A stretch of 64,000 nucleotides of DNA from a virus (IMGVR_UViG_3300009702_000021:1-64000); one strand, 5' to 3'; positions 34,594 through 43,974 are shown, counted from the first letter of the stretch. Numbers and translations are program-made. The notes: a model not told the origin generated them from the letters alone.

Positions 34594-34884
34594 ATGGCCG
34601 AAGAACGAGTATTAGCACATGCACCGAAGCTGCTACAGGACATCGTGGACGGGCTCAAGGACCTCGAGCAGGAGGAGCAGCGGAAACAAGCCGCCTGCGT
34701 CCCGTTCCACCCGATCCAGTTCGCCCACATCGGCGTCACGTTCTATGAGGGCGGCGGTGACACCGGAGACGTCGTCTGGGACGGTAGCCTGGCGACGGCG
34801 CTGGACTTCATCTCCAACGACACCTACTGGGACGAGGAGCGCAACTGGGCCGGCGCCGACACGGCGAGCGTGAGCTATGGATAG
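34594..34884 (+). CDS. Small unknown protein
   Basis: 96 residues after GGAGG (34581-34586). MAEERVLAHAPKLLQDIVDG is helical; the rest (VTFYEGGGDTGDVVWDGSLA) is mixed. It lies between the helicase and the polymerase. No motif is recognised. Confidence 0.55.
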   Translation: MAEERVLAHAPKLLQDIVDGLKDLEQEEQRKQAACVPFHPIQFAHIGVTFYEGGGDTGDVVWDGSLATALDFISNDTYWDEERNWAGADTASVSYG

Positions 34885-34951
34885 GCACCTCTGCTCCGAC
34901 TGCGGTCGCAGCTATGAGACCGACGAGGACATCCCGGATAAATCTACCTAG
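34877..34951 (+). CDS. Tiny 24-residue CxxC ORF overlapping its neighbour
   Basis: ATG 34877 opens MDRHLCSDCGRSYETDEDIP and ends at TAG 34949-34951, overlapping the upstream stop by 8 bases. The CxxC pair looks like half a zinc ribbon. No strong ribosome site. It could be chance, but similar micro-zinc ORFs occur in phages. Confidence 0.35.
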   Translation: MDRHLCSDCGRSYETDEDIPDKST

Positions 34952-35003
34952 TTAACTCGCCACCAACTCCCGAAGCACCAGACGCCAAGACGGAGGTCTG
35001 TTC

Positions 35004-38000
35004 ATGGGAAAGAAACGCACTTGGTTCCCACACTTCCACGTCCATGACGAGCACTCGATCAAGGACGGCTGCTCGACCGTCGAGACCTACGCCGACCTGG
35101 TAGTTGAGTCAGGCGGAGACTGCCTAGCGATCACGAATCACGGGCAGGCAGCCGGGTTCGCGCGCCAGTACTTCGCCTGCCGTGACCGAAAGATCAAGCC
35201 CGTCTTCGGCATGGAGGCCTACGTCAACGAGTGGAGGACTCGCCCGATCAAGAGGCTCCAGGAGGAGCTGAAGAAGGCCGAGAAGGCTGCCAAGAAGTCG
35301 CCAGCCAGGCTCTCACAGATCAAGGCCAAGCAGGAGTCCCTCAAGCGGTTCATTGCTGAGCGGTTCCGGCCAAGCCCACATGCGATCATCCTCGCTAAGA
35401 ACCGGGTCGGCTACCAGAACCTCGTTCGCATGAGCACGGACAGCTACCAGCACGGCTTCTACTATGTGCCGCGGACCGACACCAAGTTCCTCTCCGAGCA
35501 CCGCGAGGGGCTGATCTACAGCACAGCCTGCATCGGTGGCTACATCCCCAGGATGGCCCGGGTAGACTTCGCCGCTGCGTGCGAGGAGGCTCGTCGGCTC
35601 AAGGCGATCTTCGAGGACGGCGGAGGTGGCTTCTACGTCGAGCTGATGATCACCGAGTACGAAGCACAGCGTGAGACCAACGAGGTCATGATCCGGCTCG
35701 CCACCGAGATCGGCGCCAAGTGCATCCTGACCTGCGACGTCCACTACGCGAAGCCCGACGACGGGCAGGCGCAGAACGTCCTCCTGCTGATGCGGGACAA
35801 GAAGACGATAGCCGACCGGGAGGCCGGCGAGGGAGTCTGGCAGTTCGAGGCTAAGGACCTCTGGTGGAGGACGGTCCAGGACGTGGTCCAGTGCTGGAGG
35901 GAGAACCACTCGGACTACATGGACCGGAGCTGTTTCCAGGCTGCCCTCAAGAACACCCTTGCCCTGGCAGACGAGATCGAGGACGTCGAGTTCGATACGA
36001 GCCTCAAGCTACCTGGGGTCTTCAAGGAGCCAGATCACGACCTCAAGGAGCTGGTCAAGTCGGGCTTGCGGTACCGCAAGGAGCACGGGCAGCTAGCGCC
36101 GGGAGTCAAGCTCTCGGAGTACACCGATCGGATCAAGCGTGAACTATCGGTCATCAGCCCCAAGGGGTTCAGCGAGTACTTCCTGATCCTGCACGACGTC
36201 TGCCGGGCAGCCCGGGAGATGGGAGCCCGCATGGGCCCGGGCCGCGGTAGTGCCGGCGGATCCCTGACGGCCTACCTCTGTCGGATAACCGAGATTGATC
36301 CGCTCAGGTTCGGACTCCTGTTCGAGCGGTTCCTCGATGCCGGCCGCGATGACCCACCGGACATTGACCTCGATTTCTCCCCGGAACACCGAGACGGCAT
36401 CAAGGCCTATGTCGAGAAGGCCTACCCGGCAACTGCAACGATCGGGTCCAACGCTACATTCAAGCCGCGCGCCACGCTCCAGGACGTCGGCCGGGTCTTC
36501 GGGATCGACTACCGGGAGATGCAGCAGATAACCAAGCCCCTGGGTACCGAAGCTGATGACATGACGTGGGATGAAATCTTCGAGGCCTGGCCGGCCGTTG
36601 AGAGGTTTGCTGACGACCACCCGGAGGCGTGGAGCGTCGTCCGGGTCCTCCGGGGGCTCATCAGCCACCGCGGCAAGAATGCTGCCGGGATGCTCATCGC
36701 TCCGGCCTCAGCCCTCAACGACGTCCCGATGATCATGGAGACGGACAGCAAGGGCAACAAGATGACCGTGACAGCATTTGCGGACAGCCAGGGAGACGGA
36801 GTCGAGCACAAGGGGCGGGAGCTGACTCGACTCGGCTACCTAAAGGCCGACCTGCTCGGTGTCCGAAACCTGAACATCGCGCCGCAAGCAGTCGAGATCG
36901 TAGCGCGGGATACTGGGCAGGAGATCGACCTAGAGTCACTCTCCCTCGACGACGAGGAGACGCTCCAGACTGCGGCAACGGGAGACGTCCCAGGGGCCTT
37001 CCAGCTCGACACCAACACGACGCGACCGATCCTCCGTCACGTCGGGGTAGATAGCTTCGCTGACCTAGTCATGATTACTGCCCTCTGCCGACCAGGTCCC
37101 CTCAAGAATCAGATTCATCGTGAGTTCGCCAAACTCAAGCGCAGCGATGCATGGGAGGACGATGTACTGCCAGAACTAAGGGAGCTGCTCCGGGACAGCC
37201 GCGGACTCATGGTCCTCCAGGAGGACGTCATGTGGGTCGTGCAGGTAGTCAGCGGCATGTCGATGCAGGAGGCCAACATGCTCCGAAAGATCATGTCGAA
37301 GAAGCAACCTGAGGCGATGAAGCAGTGGAAGGAGAGGTTCGTTGAGGGAGGCAAGGAGGTAGGGCTCGCCACGGAAGAGGAGCTGGTCGAGCTGTGGGAC
37401 AAGATCAAGACCTTTGCCGGCTACGGGTTCAATAAATGTGTATGTTATAATCAGCCCATCACCGTGAGGCGGACTTGCGGTACCGCAAAGGAGACTGATC
37501 GTGGGCAAGAGTACACCAACGAAGTGCGCGTGTGGGGCGGTGTTCCCGAAGAAGAAGTTGTGGGTGGACCACAAGAGGACGTGCAGTCCACACAAGGAGA
37601 TAGTCAAACAGGCCCGGCTGTCCAACCTCGCCAAGGCCAATGCACCGGATGCGAGGGAGAGGGCGCGAAAGACTTTCCTGATGAGGGATTACGAGGTAAC
37701 CGAGGCCCAGAGAGATGCTCGAAGGAAGAATGCCCGCAAGCACCTCACGCCGTGGGCGCAGAGCGAGGATGGCAGGAGGGTGTCTTCCGAGACAGCCAAG
37801 AAAACGTCAGCGAGGAAGGATGTCAAGCAGGCGAGGGCGAAGCGCATGAAAGAGTGGGTGCGAAACAATCCAGGAGTGATCGCTCGGACAGGTCAGCGTG
37901 CAGCGGCACTGGCCATCGACGGAGCAGGGGAGCTGGAGTTAGCAGAACTTCTTCACAATCTGAATGTAGTCAGACAGGAAGTGGTAGAGGTCGTACCGGG

Positions 38001-39644
38001 AAAGTTCGGCCTGTTCGATCTATCTCTTCCGAGCCGAAGCGTATTGATCGAGGTGGACGGCTCAGAGCACTTCAATCAGGGTGGACGGGAGATGATCGCC
38101 GACTACGCCAAGGAGGACTGGGTCAGGAGCAAGGAAAACGAGCAGGGGTGGGGATTGATCAGGGTACAACTCACCAACGACCGCAGGCTAGTCAGGGAAG
38201 TGAAGATCGGACTCTTGCGAGCTATCAAGAAAATCAAACCGAGGGAGGTTCTATTCGTCGGGGATTGCTACGACAAGAGGAGGAGGCCCAAGAAGAGGAA
38301 ACGATCCCGATCGGCGAAGTAGCCGTCGGTGACCTCGTCCTCGCACAGGATGGAGACTGGGTCCGAGTCCTCGACGTCCATGACCACGGTCTCCAAGAGT
38401 GCGTGGAGGTAGTGCTTCCGACCGGCTCCGTGGTCTGCACCTGGGATCACCGTTTTCCTACCCCACAGGGAACCCTGACGCTGCACAAAATCATCAATAC
38501 CAAAACTCGGATCCTCACAAAGCAGCGCCTCGACACCATCTCAATTGACACCTGGCAGCTTCCGACCTCTGTCACTCCAGTTGGAGTTCGTCACACCGTT
38601 GATCTCGAGGTTGACCACCCGACTCACTGCTACTTCCTCGCCAACGGAGTCTGCACCCACAACAGCCACGCTACCGCCTACATGATCACTGCCTACCGTC
38701 AGCTCTACATGCTGACCCACCACACGGTCGAGTACTTCGCTGCCCTGCTGACTCACACGCCGCGGGGTAAGAAGACTGCCGGCGGCGGGGAGCTGGTGGT
38801 CGACTACATGCGAGCCGCGATGTCCCGGCGGATCACCCTGCTGGGTCCATGTGTTGTAGACGGAGCTATCGGTTTCGACGTCGATAAGTACGGTCGGATT
38901 CGCTACGGCCTCGGGCACGTCAAGGGAGTCGGAGGCGCAGCCCAACTGGTAATGGCTGCGAGTCCGTTCGAGTCCCTCGAGGATATGTTCGACCGGATCG
39001 AACGACGCCGGGTCAACTCGCGCGTGTTCAAGCAGCTGATCTTCAGCGGCGCCCTGGACAAGCTCGACTTCAACCGACACGCCGGCAAGGGTGACCCGAT
39101 CCCGGAGTGGATCGGAGTCGAGCGCAGAAATGGGATCCTAGCCCGCTATGAGCAGCTGAGGAAGGCGAAGGAGACACCAGATGTATTCTCGACATCGGTC
39201 CTCCGGGAGAAGGAACGTGAGGTGCTAGGACTCCCGCTGTCCTGGTGGTCCTCCGACACGGTCCAGGAACTGCGCGACCAGGAGGGGCTGGAGACGATCG
39301 ACTATCACCTCCGCAGTGACCTCAGCAAGCTAGAGATCATCGCCGAGGTCAGCAGAGCTAGGACGCACCGGACCAAGAAGGGGACGACGATGGCGTTCCT
39401 GACGCTGGCGGACGAGACCGGGACCCTGCCGAACGTCACGATCTGGCCCGAGCAGTGGTCAACATACAGGCGGATGCTCTCCCAGGGTCGGATGGCGATC
39501 ATCCGCCTCCGGCGCAAGGAGAATCACAACCGCGAGTTCGGTGAGTGGTCCTACTACCTCGAGGACAAGTGGAGCGAGCCCGTCGAGAGCGTGGCCCGCG
39601 CACTACGGCGTGATACCGAAGGCGTGGAATCGGATGACGAATAG
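35004..39644 (+). CDS. DNA polymerase III alpha subunit (DnaE-type) with intein
   Basis: 1546 residues; 1137 after removal of the intein. N-terminal PHP domain (HFHVHDEHSIKDGCSTVETY), catalytic MGPGRGSAGGSLTAYLCRIT and PPDIDLDFSPEHRDG with the three carboxylates, finger/thumb helices, and a C-terminal OB fold (FLTLADETGTLPNVTIWPEQ). It resembles a normal bacterial replicase alpha subunit in length. No proofreading or clamp gene is recognised in the window. Replication is presumably phage-run with DnaB, loader and SSB nearby. Palindrome copies 14 and 15 lie inside. Confidence 0.92.
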   Translation: MGKKRTWFPHFHVHDEHSIKDGCSTVETYADLVVESGGDCLAITNHGQAAGFARQYFACRDRKIKPVFGMEAYVNEWRTRPIKRLQEELKKAEKAAKKSPARLSQIKAKQESLKRFIAERFRPSPHAIILAKNRVGYQNLVRMSTDSYQHGFYYVPRTDTKFLSEHREGLIYSTACIGGYIPRMARVDFAAACEEARRLKAIFEDGGGGFYVELMITEYEAQRETNEVMIRLATEIGAKCILTCDVHYAKPDDGQAQNVLLLMRDKKTIADREAGEGVWQFEAKDLWWRTVQDVVQCWRENHSDYMDRSCFQAALKNTLALADEIEDVEFDTSLKLPGVFKEPDHDLKELVKSGLRYRKEHGQLAPGVKLSEYTDRIKRELSVISPKGFSEYFLILHDVCRAAREMGARMGPGRGSAGGSLTAYLCRITEIDPLRFGLLFERFLDAGRDDPPDIDLDFSPEHRDGIKAYVEKAYPATATIGSNATFKPRATLQDVGRVFGIDYREMQQITKPLGTEADDMTWDEIFEAWPAVERFADDHPEAWSVVRVLRGLISHRGKNAAGMLIAPASALNDVPMIMETDSKGNKMTVTAFADSQGDGVEHKGRELTRLGYLKADLLGVRNLNIAPQAVEIVARDTGQEIDLESLSLDDEETLQTAATGDVPGAFQLDTNTTRPILRHVGVDSFADLVMITALCRPGPLKNQIHREFAKLKRSDAWEDDVLPELRELLRDSRGLMVLQEDVMWVVQVVSGMSMQEANMLRKIMSKKQPEAMKQWKERFVEGGKEVGLATEEELVELWDKIKTFAGYGFNKCVCYNQPITVRRTCGTAKETDRGQEYTNEVRVWGGVPEEEVVGGPQEDVQSTQGDSQTGPAVQPRQGQCTGCEGEGAKDFPDEGLRGNRGPERCSKEECPQAPHAVGAERGWQEGVFRDSQENVSEEGCQAGEGEAHERVGAKQSRSDRSDRSACSGTGHRRSRGAGVSRTSSQSECSQTGSGRGRTGKVRPVRSISSEPKRIDRGGRLRALQSGWTGDDRRLRQGGLGQEQGKRAGVGIDQGTTHQRPQASQGSEDRTLASYQENQTEGGSIRRGLLRQEEEAQEEETIPIGEVAVGDLVLAQDGDWVRVLDVHDHGLQECVEVVLPTGSVVCTWDHRFPTPQGTLTLHKIINTKTRILTKQRLDTISIDTWQLPTSVTPVGVRHTVDLEVDHPTHCYFLANGVCTHNSHATAYMITAYRQLYMLTHHTVEYFAALLTHTPRGKKTAGGGELVVDYMRAAMSRRITLLGPCVVDGAIGFDVDKYGRIRYGLGHVKGVGGAAQLVMAASPFESLEDMFDRIERRRVNSRVFKQLIFSGALDKLDFNRHAGKGDPIPEWIGVERRNGILARYEQLRKAKETPDVFSTSVLREKEREVLGLPLSWWSSDTVQELRDQEGLETIDYHLRSDLSKLEIIAEVSRARTHRTKKGTTMAFLTLADETGTLPNVTIWPEQWSTYRRMLSQGRMAIIRLRRKENHNREFGEWSYYLEDKWSEPVESVARALRRDTEGVESDDE
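36066..36079. repeat. 14-bp palindrome, copy 14 (perfect)
   Basis: TTGCGGTACCGCAA in the DnaE extein, read Leu-Arg-Tyr-Arg-Lys; flanking C/G extend symmetry to 16 bp. Confidence 0.95.
37475..37488. repeat. 14-bp palindrome, copy 15 (perfect)
   Basis: TTGCGGTACCGCAA near the start of the DnaE intein, followed by AAAGGAGA and the GTG of the nested endonuclease gene 12 bases on. In the intein frame it reads Cys-Gly-Thr-Ala. Confidence 0.95.
37501..38322 (+). CDS. Homing endonuclease nested in the DnaE intein, +1 frame
   Basis: 273 residues from GTG with ribosome site AAAGGAGA. Residues 9-27 form a zinc finger (CACGAVFPKKKLWVDHKRTC). Residues ~150-230 carry LHNLNVVRQEVVEVVPGKFG then FDLSLPSRSVLIEVDGSEH: the Asp and Glu-x-Asp core of the VSR/DUF559 PD-(D/E)XK nucleases. 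Third positions are G/C-rich in this frame, as in a translated gene. The intein frame remains open right across it. It is the likely mobility enzyme of the intein. Confidence 0.75.
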   Translation: MGKSTPTKCACGAVFPKKKLWVDHKRTCSPHKEIVKQARLSNLAKANAPDARERARKTFLMRDYEVTEAQRDARRKNARKHLTPWAQSEDGRRVSSETAKKTSARKDVKQARAKRMKEWVRNNPGVIARTGQRAAALAIDGAGELELAELLHNLNVVRQEVVEVVPGKFGLFDLSLPSRSVLIEVDGSEHFNQGGREMIADYAKEDWVRSKENEQGWGLIRVQLTNDRRLVREVKIGLLRAIKKIKPREVLFVGDCYDKRRRPKKRKRSRSAK

Positions 39645-39933
39645 TCGACGGGACCTGGTAGCGACAGCCATAAGCGGGCTCTTGCCCATGATAGCCATCG
39701 AGGTCGGTGACTTCCCTACGGACGAGGAGAGGAGGAGGTGCGTCGACACCATCGTCATGGCCGATTCTCTGGTTACCGGAGGTCCGCCACGGAAGGGATC
39801 GTTAGTCGAGGCAGCTAAGGCTATTTACTGGCTCAGCAGGGTGCCACCGGGCCCAGTCGTATTCGGGCAGCACTGGGTAGACGGAGGGGGTCACACAGCT
39901 GGACCGGATTGCCCATTCGGGTGCAGCAGATGA
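39634..39933 (+). CDS. Small unknown protein after DnaE
   Basis: 99 residues if started at ATG 39634, which overlaps the DnaE stop by 11 bases. MTNSRRDLVATAISGLLPMI is followed by PTDEERRRCVDTIVMADSL and a C-terminal PGPVVFGQHWVDGGGHTAG. Its stop overlaps the next ATG by four bases. Function unknown. Confidence 0.55.
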   Translation: MTNSRRDLVATAISGLLPMIAIEVGDFPTDEERRRCVDTIVMADSLVTGGPPRKGSLVEAAKAIYWLSRVPPGPVVFGQHWVDGGGHTAGPDCPFGCSR

Positions 39934-40550
39934 CGTGCAGGCTCTGTGGTGGGTCACGGCACGTCTTCTCTGAGGAGCGCGGAGGCTACGTCGCCTGTGA
40001 GTGCCTCCAGCGGAAGCAGCGCACTGACTCATATCGGCGAGCCGGGGTCCCTGGGCGCTACGACAACGAGACGTGGAGGACCTTTGTCGAGGCATACACC
40101 GTAGAGCGTGTGCGGAGCCTCCTGGCGGTCGCAAAGTCGCTGAAGGCCGGAGACACCGACCCCCAGTGGATACTCGCACACGGGCGCCCTACGAGAGCCA
40201 GGATGCTCGTTGCGTCCCTGGTCCTGAGGTCCGCGTGTGACGGAGGCCTTGAGGGCCGGTTGCTAGACCTCCCGAAGCTGATCGACGCTGAGTTTCAGCC
40301 CGGCCGCGGTGAGGACCTCTACCGGATGCCAGTACTGGTCATAGAAGTGGGAAGCGAACCCGGCAACAAGTGGAACACGGTGGTGATGGAGAAGCTGGTG
40401 CATAAGCGGTGGGAGGCGAGTCTGTTCACCATGCTCGTCGTCGAGGGAGAGCCGACGCGGGTCCTGAACAGCTACAAGAGCAGCCGGGTTACCCTCGCTG
40501 CTTCCGAGAGGTTCCTACGGGTCCGGGTCGGGCCGAAGGAGGAGGATTGA
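39930..40550 (+). CDS. DnaC-like helicase loader with degenerate Walker A
   Basis: 206 residues from ATG 39930 (in-frame TTG 39909 is less likely). The N-terminal zinc finger CRLCGGSRHVFSEERGGYVAC then CLQRK...RRAGVPGRYDNETWRTF is the DnaC/DnaI pattern. The AAA region has HGRPTRARMLVASLVLRSA where a P-loop GPPGTGKT would be expected, so nucleotide binding is doubtful. It lies just upstream of the DnaB gene, as loaders do. Role inferred from order and domain shape. Confidence 0.6.
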   Translation: MTCRLCGGSRHVFSEERGGYVACECLQRKQRTDSYRRAGVPGRYDNETWRTFVEAYTVERVRSLLAVAKSLKAGDTDPQWILAHGRPTRARMLVASLVLRSACDGGLEGRLLDLPKLIDAEFQPGRGEDLYRMPVLVIEVGSEPGNKWNTVVMEKLVHKRWEASLFTMLVVEGEPTRVLNSYKSSRVTLAASERFLRVRVGPKEED

Positions 40551-40876
40551 GCAAGCCGATGTTTCAGAAAAGGGATCTCGACCTCATCCGAGCCGCGACC
40601 TGGGGCTGCTGGGACGCGGTGAAGACCAAAGACCACCTCGGGGACGCGGCTAGGAAGCGAGGTCTCGTAGCCAGGACCGCGACCGGTGATGCCCACGAGA
40701 CAGCCTTCAAGTGGGCCCGGCAGGAGCAGAGGGCCCACGATCTGCTTGCGGTACCGCAACCCATCAACGGGACCCTGCGGGATTACATCGCCTGCACCTG
40801 CTCCTACGACGAGAGTGAGGAGATGACGCGCCATGCTCCGCTATGCTCGATCACCAAGGCGGGGATCAACTGGTGA
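40547..40876 (+). CDS. Small protein between loader and DnaB, unknown
   Basis: 109 residues from a TTG start with AAGGAGGAGG ahead and overlapping the preceding TGA; ATG 40559 is an alternative. KPMFQKRDLDLIRAATWGC opens it and palindrome copy 16 encodes AVPQ. It ends within the DnaB start region by GTGA overlap. Function unknown. Confidence 0.5.
   Translation: MSKPMFQKRDLDLIRAATWGCWDAVKTKDHLGDAARKRGLVARTATGDAHETAFKWARQEQRAHDLLAVPQPINGTLRDYIACTCSYDESEEMTRHAPLCSITKAGINW
40746..40759. repeat. 14-bp palindrome, copy 16 (perfect)
   Basis: TTGCGGTACCGCAA inside the small gene before DnaB, read Ala-Val-Pro-Gln. Confidence 0.95.
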
Positions 40877-43302
40877 GCGACTACGAACACATCATCACCG
40901 CCGGGATCCTCCAGCGCCCGTCCCGCATTTCAGACGTCTCGTCGATCAAGCACGAGTACTTCTCAGACAAGGAGGCCCGAGCCCTCTTTGCGATGGTCCA
41001 GACCTACCACGAGAAGTGCGGCCGGCGGAACGCGATGGACATCGCCCTCGCCCGGTCGCGTCTCGAGGACAGCAAGAGTAAGCTCGCGCCACACCTGCTC
41101 TACCTCGTCGACGAGTACACGGAGCTGGACCCGGTCACCGACTCCGAATTCAGGGACGCGATCGAGAAGCTGGTCACCTCGCGCCGGGAGGGGCTGCTGC
41201 GTGAGCATGGCGCCGCTGCCCTGGAAGCCATGGTCGAGGGAGAGTACTCCGAGGCGACCGCCCGGATGCGCGAGGCCCTTCTGGCGGCCGACGACACGGA
41301 CCTCGAGGACGACCGACCCGTCGACATCCGCAGCTCCGTCGAGATCGACCGGGAGCGCCGGAGGACCGAGCGGCCACCCGAGGACGGGACGCTGGGGTTC
41401 GACATCGGGTTCCCTCGGCTGATGCGCGCCACCCGGTTCCGCCGCAAGGAGCTGACGATCCTGGGAGGCTACGCCTCAGATGGCAAAGCACTGAGCCATG
41501 GGACCCCGGTCTTGACCCCGAGCGGTTGGAGGGATGTCGAGGACGTCCGGGTCGGGGAGCTGGTAACCGGCCGGGACGGGAGTCCCACCCGGGTCGTCGG
41601 CGTGTTCCCCCAAGGACGACGAGACCTGCTCAGGGTCACCTTTGCTGACGGGTGCTGGGTGGACGTGGACCAGGACCACCTCTGGGCGGTCCAGGATGTC
41701 AATGACGCCAGGAGACCTGGGTTGGTGACGAGGACCAAGACGACAAGAGAGTTGGTCCCGGACCTGCGCCTCAAGAATGGCTCCGCCAAGTGGCGGGTTC
41801 CGCTCTGCGGCTCGGTGGAATTCGAGCCCGGTCCGCCGCTCCTGATCGACCCCTACCTGCTCGGGGTCCTCTTGGGTGACGGGTGCCTGAGTCAGACTTC
41901 CGTCACCTTCTGCACCGGTGACGAGGACGTCCCGTGCGAGGTAGAGAAGGTGCTGCCTCGGGGCGTGGTCATGCGCAAAAACGGGACCGACGAAGCCTCA
42001 GGCAGGGCCGTGCGCTACAGCCTCGTGACAGAGGGGAGGAGACAGAACCCCGCCAGAGATGCCCTCGAGGCCCTCGAGGTGATGGGCAAGAGGGCCTGGG
42101 AGAAGACGGTTCCCGAGGTCTATCTCTTCGCCAGCCCCGAGGATCGACTCTCTCTCCTGCAGGGGCTCGTCGATACCGACTCAGACGTGGCCTCGAGAGG
42201 GAAGCCCAGTTTCGTGTTCACCTCTTCGTCCGAGAACCTGACCCGCTCAGTGGCCTTCCTGGTGCGCTCACTTGGTGGTGTCGCCCGGGAGCGAAGCCGA
42301 ATTCCCACCTACTGCCACCTCGGCGAGAAGAAGCAAGGTAGGAGGTCCTACGAAGTGTGCGCGAACCTCCCGGTTCACCTGATCCCGACTAGGGCCCACC
42401 GCACCAAGTGGCCGACGAGGCTGAGCAGGAACCTCGTCAGGAAGATCACGGCCATTGAGCCCGTCGGGGAGGCGGAGGCGACCTGTCTAGCGGTTGAGGC
42501 CGAGGACCACCTATTCATCGTCAAGGACTTCGTAGTCACACACAACACTCAGTTCAGCAAGTCACTGGCCTACAACGTCAACCGAGCGGGTGCGACCGTG
42601 ATCTTCGTTGCGCTTGAGATGACCCGTGAAGAGATACGCACGATGTTCGTAGCCCAACATGCGGCATCCCTAGATCCCCGCGGGGTGCCGTGGGTCGACG
42701 CCCTGGACGGGATCCTGAACGCCGGCCAACGGAAGCTGTGGCACCGGGCCCTCGACGACTGGCAGATCGACTCGCACGAGGACACGGACGAGATGACCAG
42801 CGAGTCCGGCTCTCTGATCATCTGGGCGCCGACCCGGCGGATCACACAGGCAGACTGGAAGGCCAGGTTGCGGGCGTCGAAGCAGGAACACGGGATCGAC
42901 GTCGCCTTCAAGGACTACACCGAGCTGGTCAAGCCCTAGGAGATCAAGCGATTCAAAAACTACCGGCTCGACCTCAAGGAGATGATCGAGGAAGACAAGG
43001 CACTCGCGCGGGAGCTAGACATCTGGCTCGTTGACAATCACCAGATCAGCCGGAAGGGACGCGACGAGGCTGAGAAGAGGAACCCACCGCACTACCTGAT
43101 GCGCGACCTCGGTGAGTCCTCCGGCCTCGAGCGCGCGGCTGACTCTGTGCTCTGGATCTACAGCGACATGGACCTCCGGGATGACCGCGGGGCCATTGCC
43201 GGGGTAGCCAAGGCCCGGAAGGGCAAGCCGATCATCCACGGCGTCCGGCTCTACGCCGACTTCGAGAAGGCCGTGGTCGCGCCGCGGGCCGACTACGACT
43301 AG
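40873..43302 (+). CDS. Replicative DNA helicase DnaB with intein and in-frame amber codon
   Basis: Starts at GTG 40873. The N-domain (AGILQRPSRISDVSSIKHEY) and RecA-like core (FPRLMRATRFRRKELTILGG) are DnaB-type; residue lengths after splicing total 456. Walker A is split by an intein at GYASDGK/TQFSKSLAYN. Walker B/H3 is VAFKDYTELV; then TAG at 42937-42939 is followed in the same frame by EIKRFKNYRLDLKEMIEEDK, LVDNHQISRKGRDE (H4) and AGVAKARKGKP. CAG (Gln) fits the TAG position. Readthrough, mutation or error cannot be told apart here. Confidence 0.85.
41488..42546 (+). mobile_element. Intein 3 in DnaB, class 3-like
   Basis: 353 residues (206-558) in the Walker A lysine-threonine junction. 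First residue Ala (ALSHGTPVLTP), Trp in DQDHLWAV, Cys in block F (ATCLAVEAED), C-end VVTHN, Thr +1: the W-C-T signature of class 3 inteins. LAGLIDADG motifs are YLLGVLLGDGCLS and LLQGLVDTDSDV with both catalytic Asp, so the endonuclease may be active. Confidence 0.85.
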
Positions 43303-43955
43303 TGGGCGAGCTGGGACGGAGGATCGCGCGGATCAAGCTGGATCCATACCTCGACACGATCATCCGTGTCTTCCCGGAGATCGAGCACCCGGACCGGCTA
43401 CCCGCCAAGCTGCGCTGCCTGTTGCCGGACCACGATGACAGCACTCCCTCGTTCTGGCTCTATGAGGATCACTGGCACTGCTACGGCTGCTCACGAGGTG
43501 GAGACGCAATCGACTTCGTCCAGTCCTACCACGACCTCGGAGTCCGTAAGGCGGTGGAGCTGGTCGAAACCGCGCTCGGGATCGGACTCGGTCAGTGCCA
43601 GGACCTCCAGGCCCTTGTCCTGCTCGCCCGCCGCAAGAAGGACGAGAAGGGGCGCCGGGAGTGGGAAGCGACCGTGAGGGAGATCGAGGACGCCTACACG
43701 GAGGTCATCCGTCCCTACCTGCTCTGTCGGGATACCCTGATCCAGGACCTCGCTTTCCATGACTCCGACTACGTGTTCGATGAGCTGAGATTGGCCTCCT
43801 GGGAGCCCCCTGCGAGGACAAAACGACGAGCACGGGAGAAGGCACGGCGTCTCATGGCATGGGCGCTCGAGTGGGCACAGGGGACGGTCAGGTTAGTAGA
43901 GAGCGCGACCGGCAAGGACCGCGTGACCGTCCTCCGGCAGCACCGTAGGTCGTAG
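43302..43955 (+). CDS. Primase-like protein with CHC2 zinc-finger motif
   Basis: 217 residues from GTG overlapping the DnaB stop by one base. RCLLPDHDDSTPSFWLYEDH then WHCYGCSRGGDAIDFVQSYH is the CHC2 zinc-binding signature of bacterial-type primases (Cys-x3-His ... Cys-x2-Cys). The RNA-polymerase (TOPRIM) domain is absent in the remaining ~130 residues, so this may be only a zinc subunit or a shortened primase. The gene follows DnaB. Function as primase is inferred. Confidence 0.65.
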   Translation: MGELGRRIARIKLDPYLDTIIRVFPEIEHPDRLPAKLRCLLPDHDDSTPSFWLYEDHWHCYGCSRGGDAIDFVQSYHDLGVRKAVELVETALGIGLGQCQDLQALVLLARRKKDEKGRREWEATVREIEDAYTEVIRPYLLCRDTLIQDLAFHDSDYVFDELRLASWEPPARTKRRAREKARRLMAWALEWAQGTVRLVESATGKDRVTVLRQHRRS

Positions 43956-43960
43956 CCGAC

Positions 43961-43974
43961 TAGCGGTACCGCAA
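43961..43974. repeat. 14-bp palindrome, copy 17 (one change)
   Basis: TAGCGGTACCGCAA, the same variant as copy 2, in the 185-base gap between primase and AAA ATPase genes. Confidence 0.85.

Larger units (their letters stand above)
37437..38663 (+). mobile_element. Intein 2 in DnaE, with out-of-frame endonuclease gene inside
   Basis: 409 residues (812-1220), Cys1 to Asn with Ser +1: FAGYGFNK/CVCYNQPITV ... GVCTHN/SHATAY. Block B is VVCTWDH, then the C-end CYFLANGVCTHN. Between CVCYNQPITV and TIPIGEVAVGDLVLAQDG the intein frame crosses an 822-base gene in the +1 frame, giving a Gln/Gly/Arg/Ser-rich linker. Without it the intein would be about 135 residues, the size of a mini-intein. The insert sits near residue 21, before the N-terminal Hint strands, not at the usual nuclease site. 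Confidence 0.85.
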
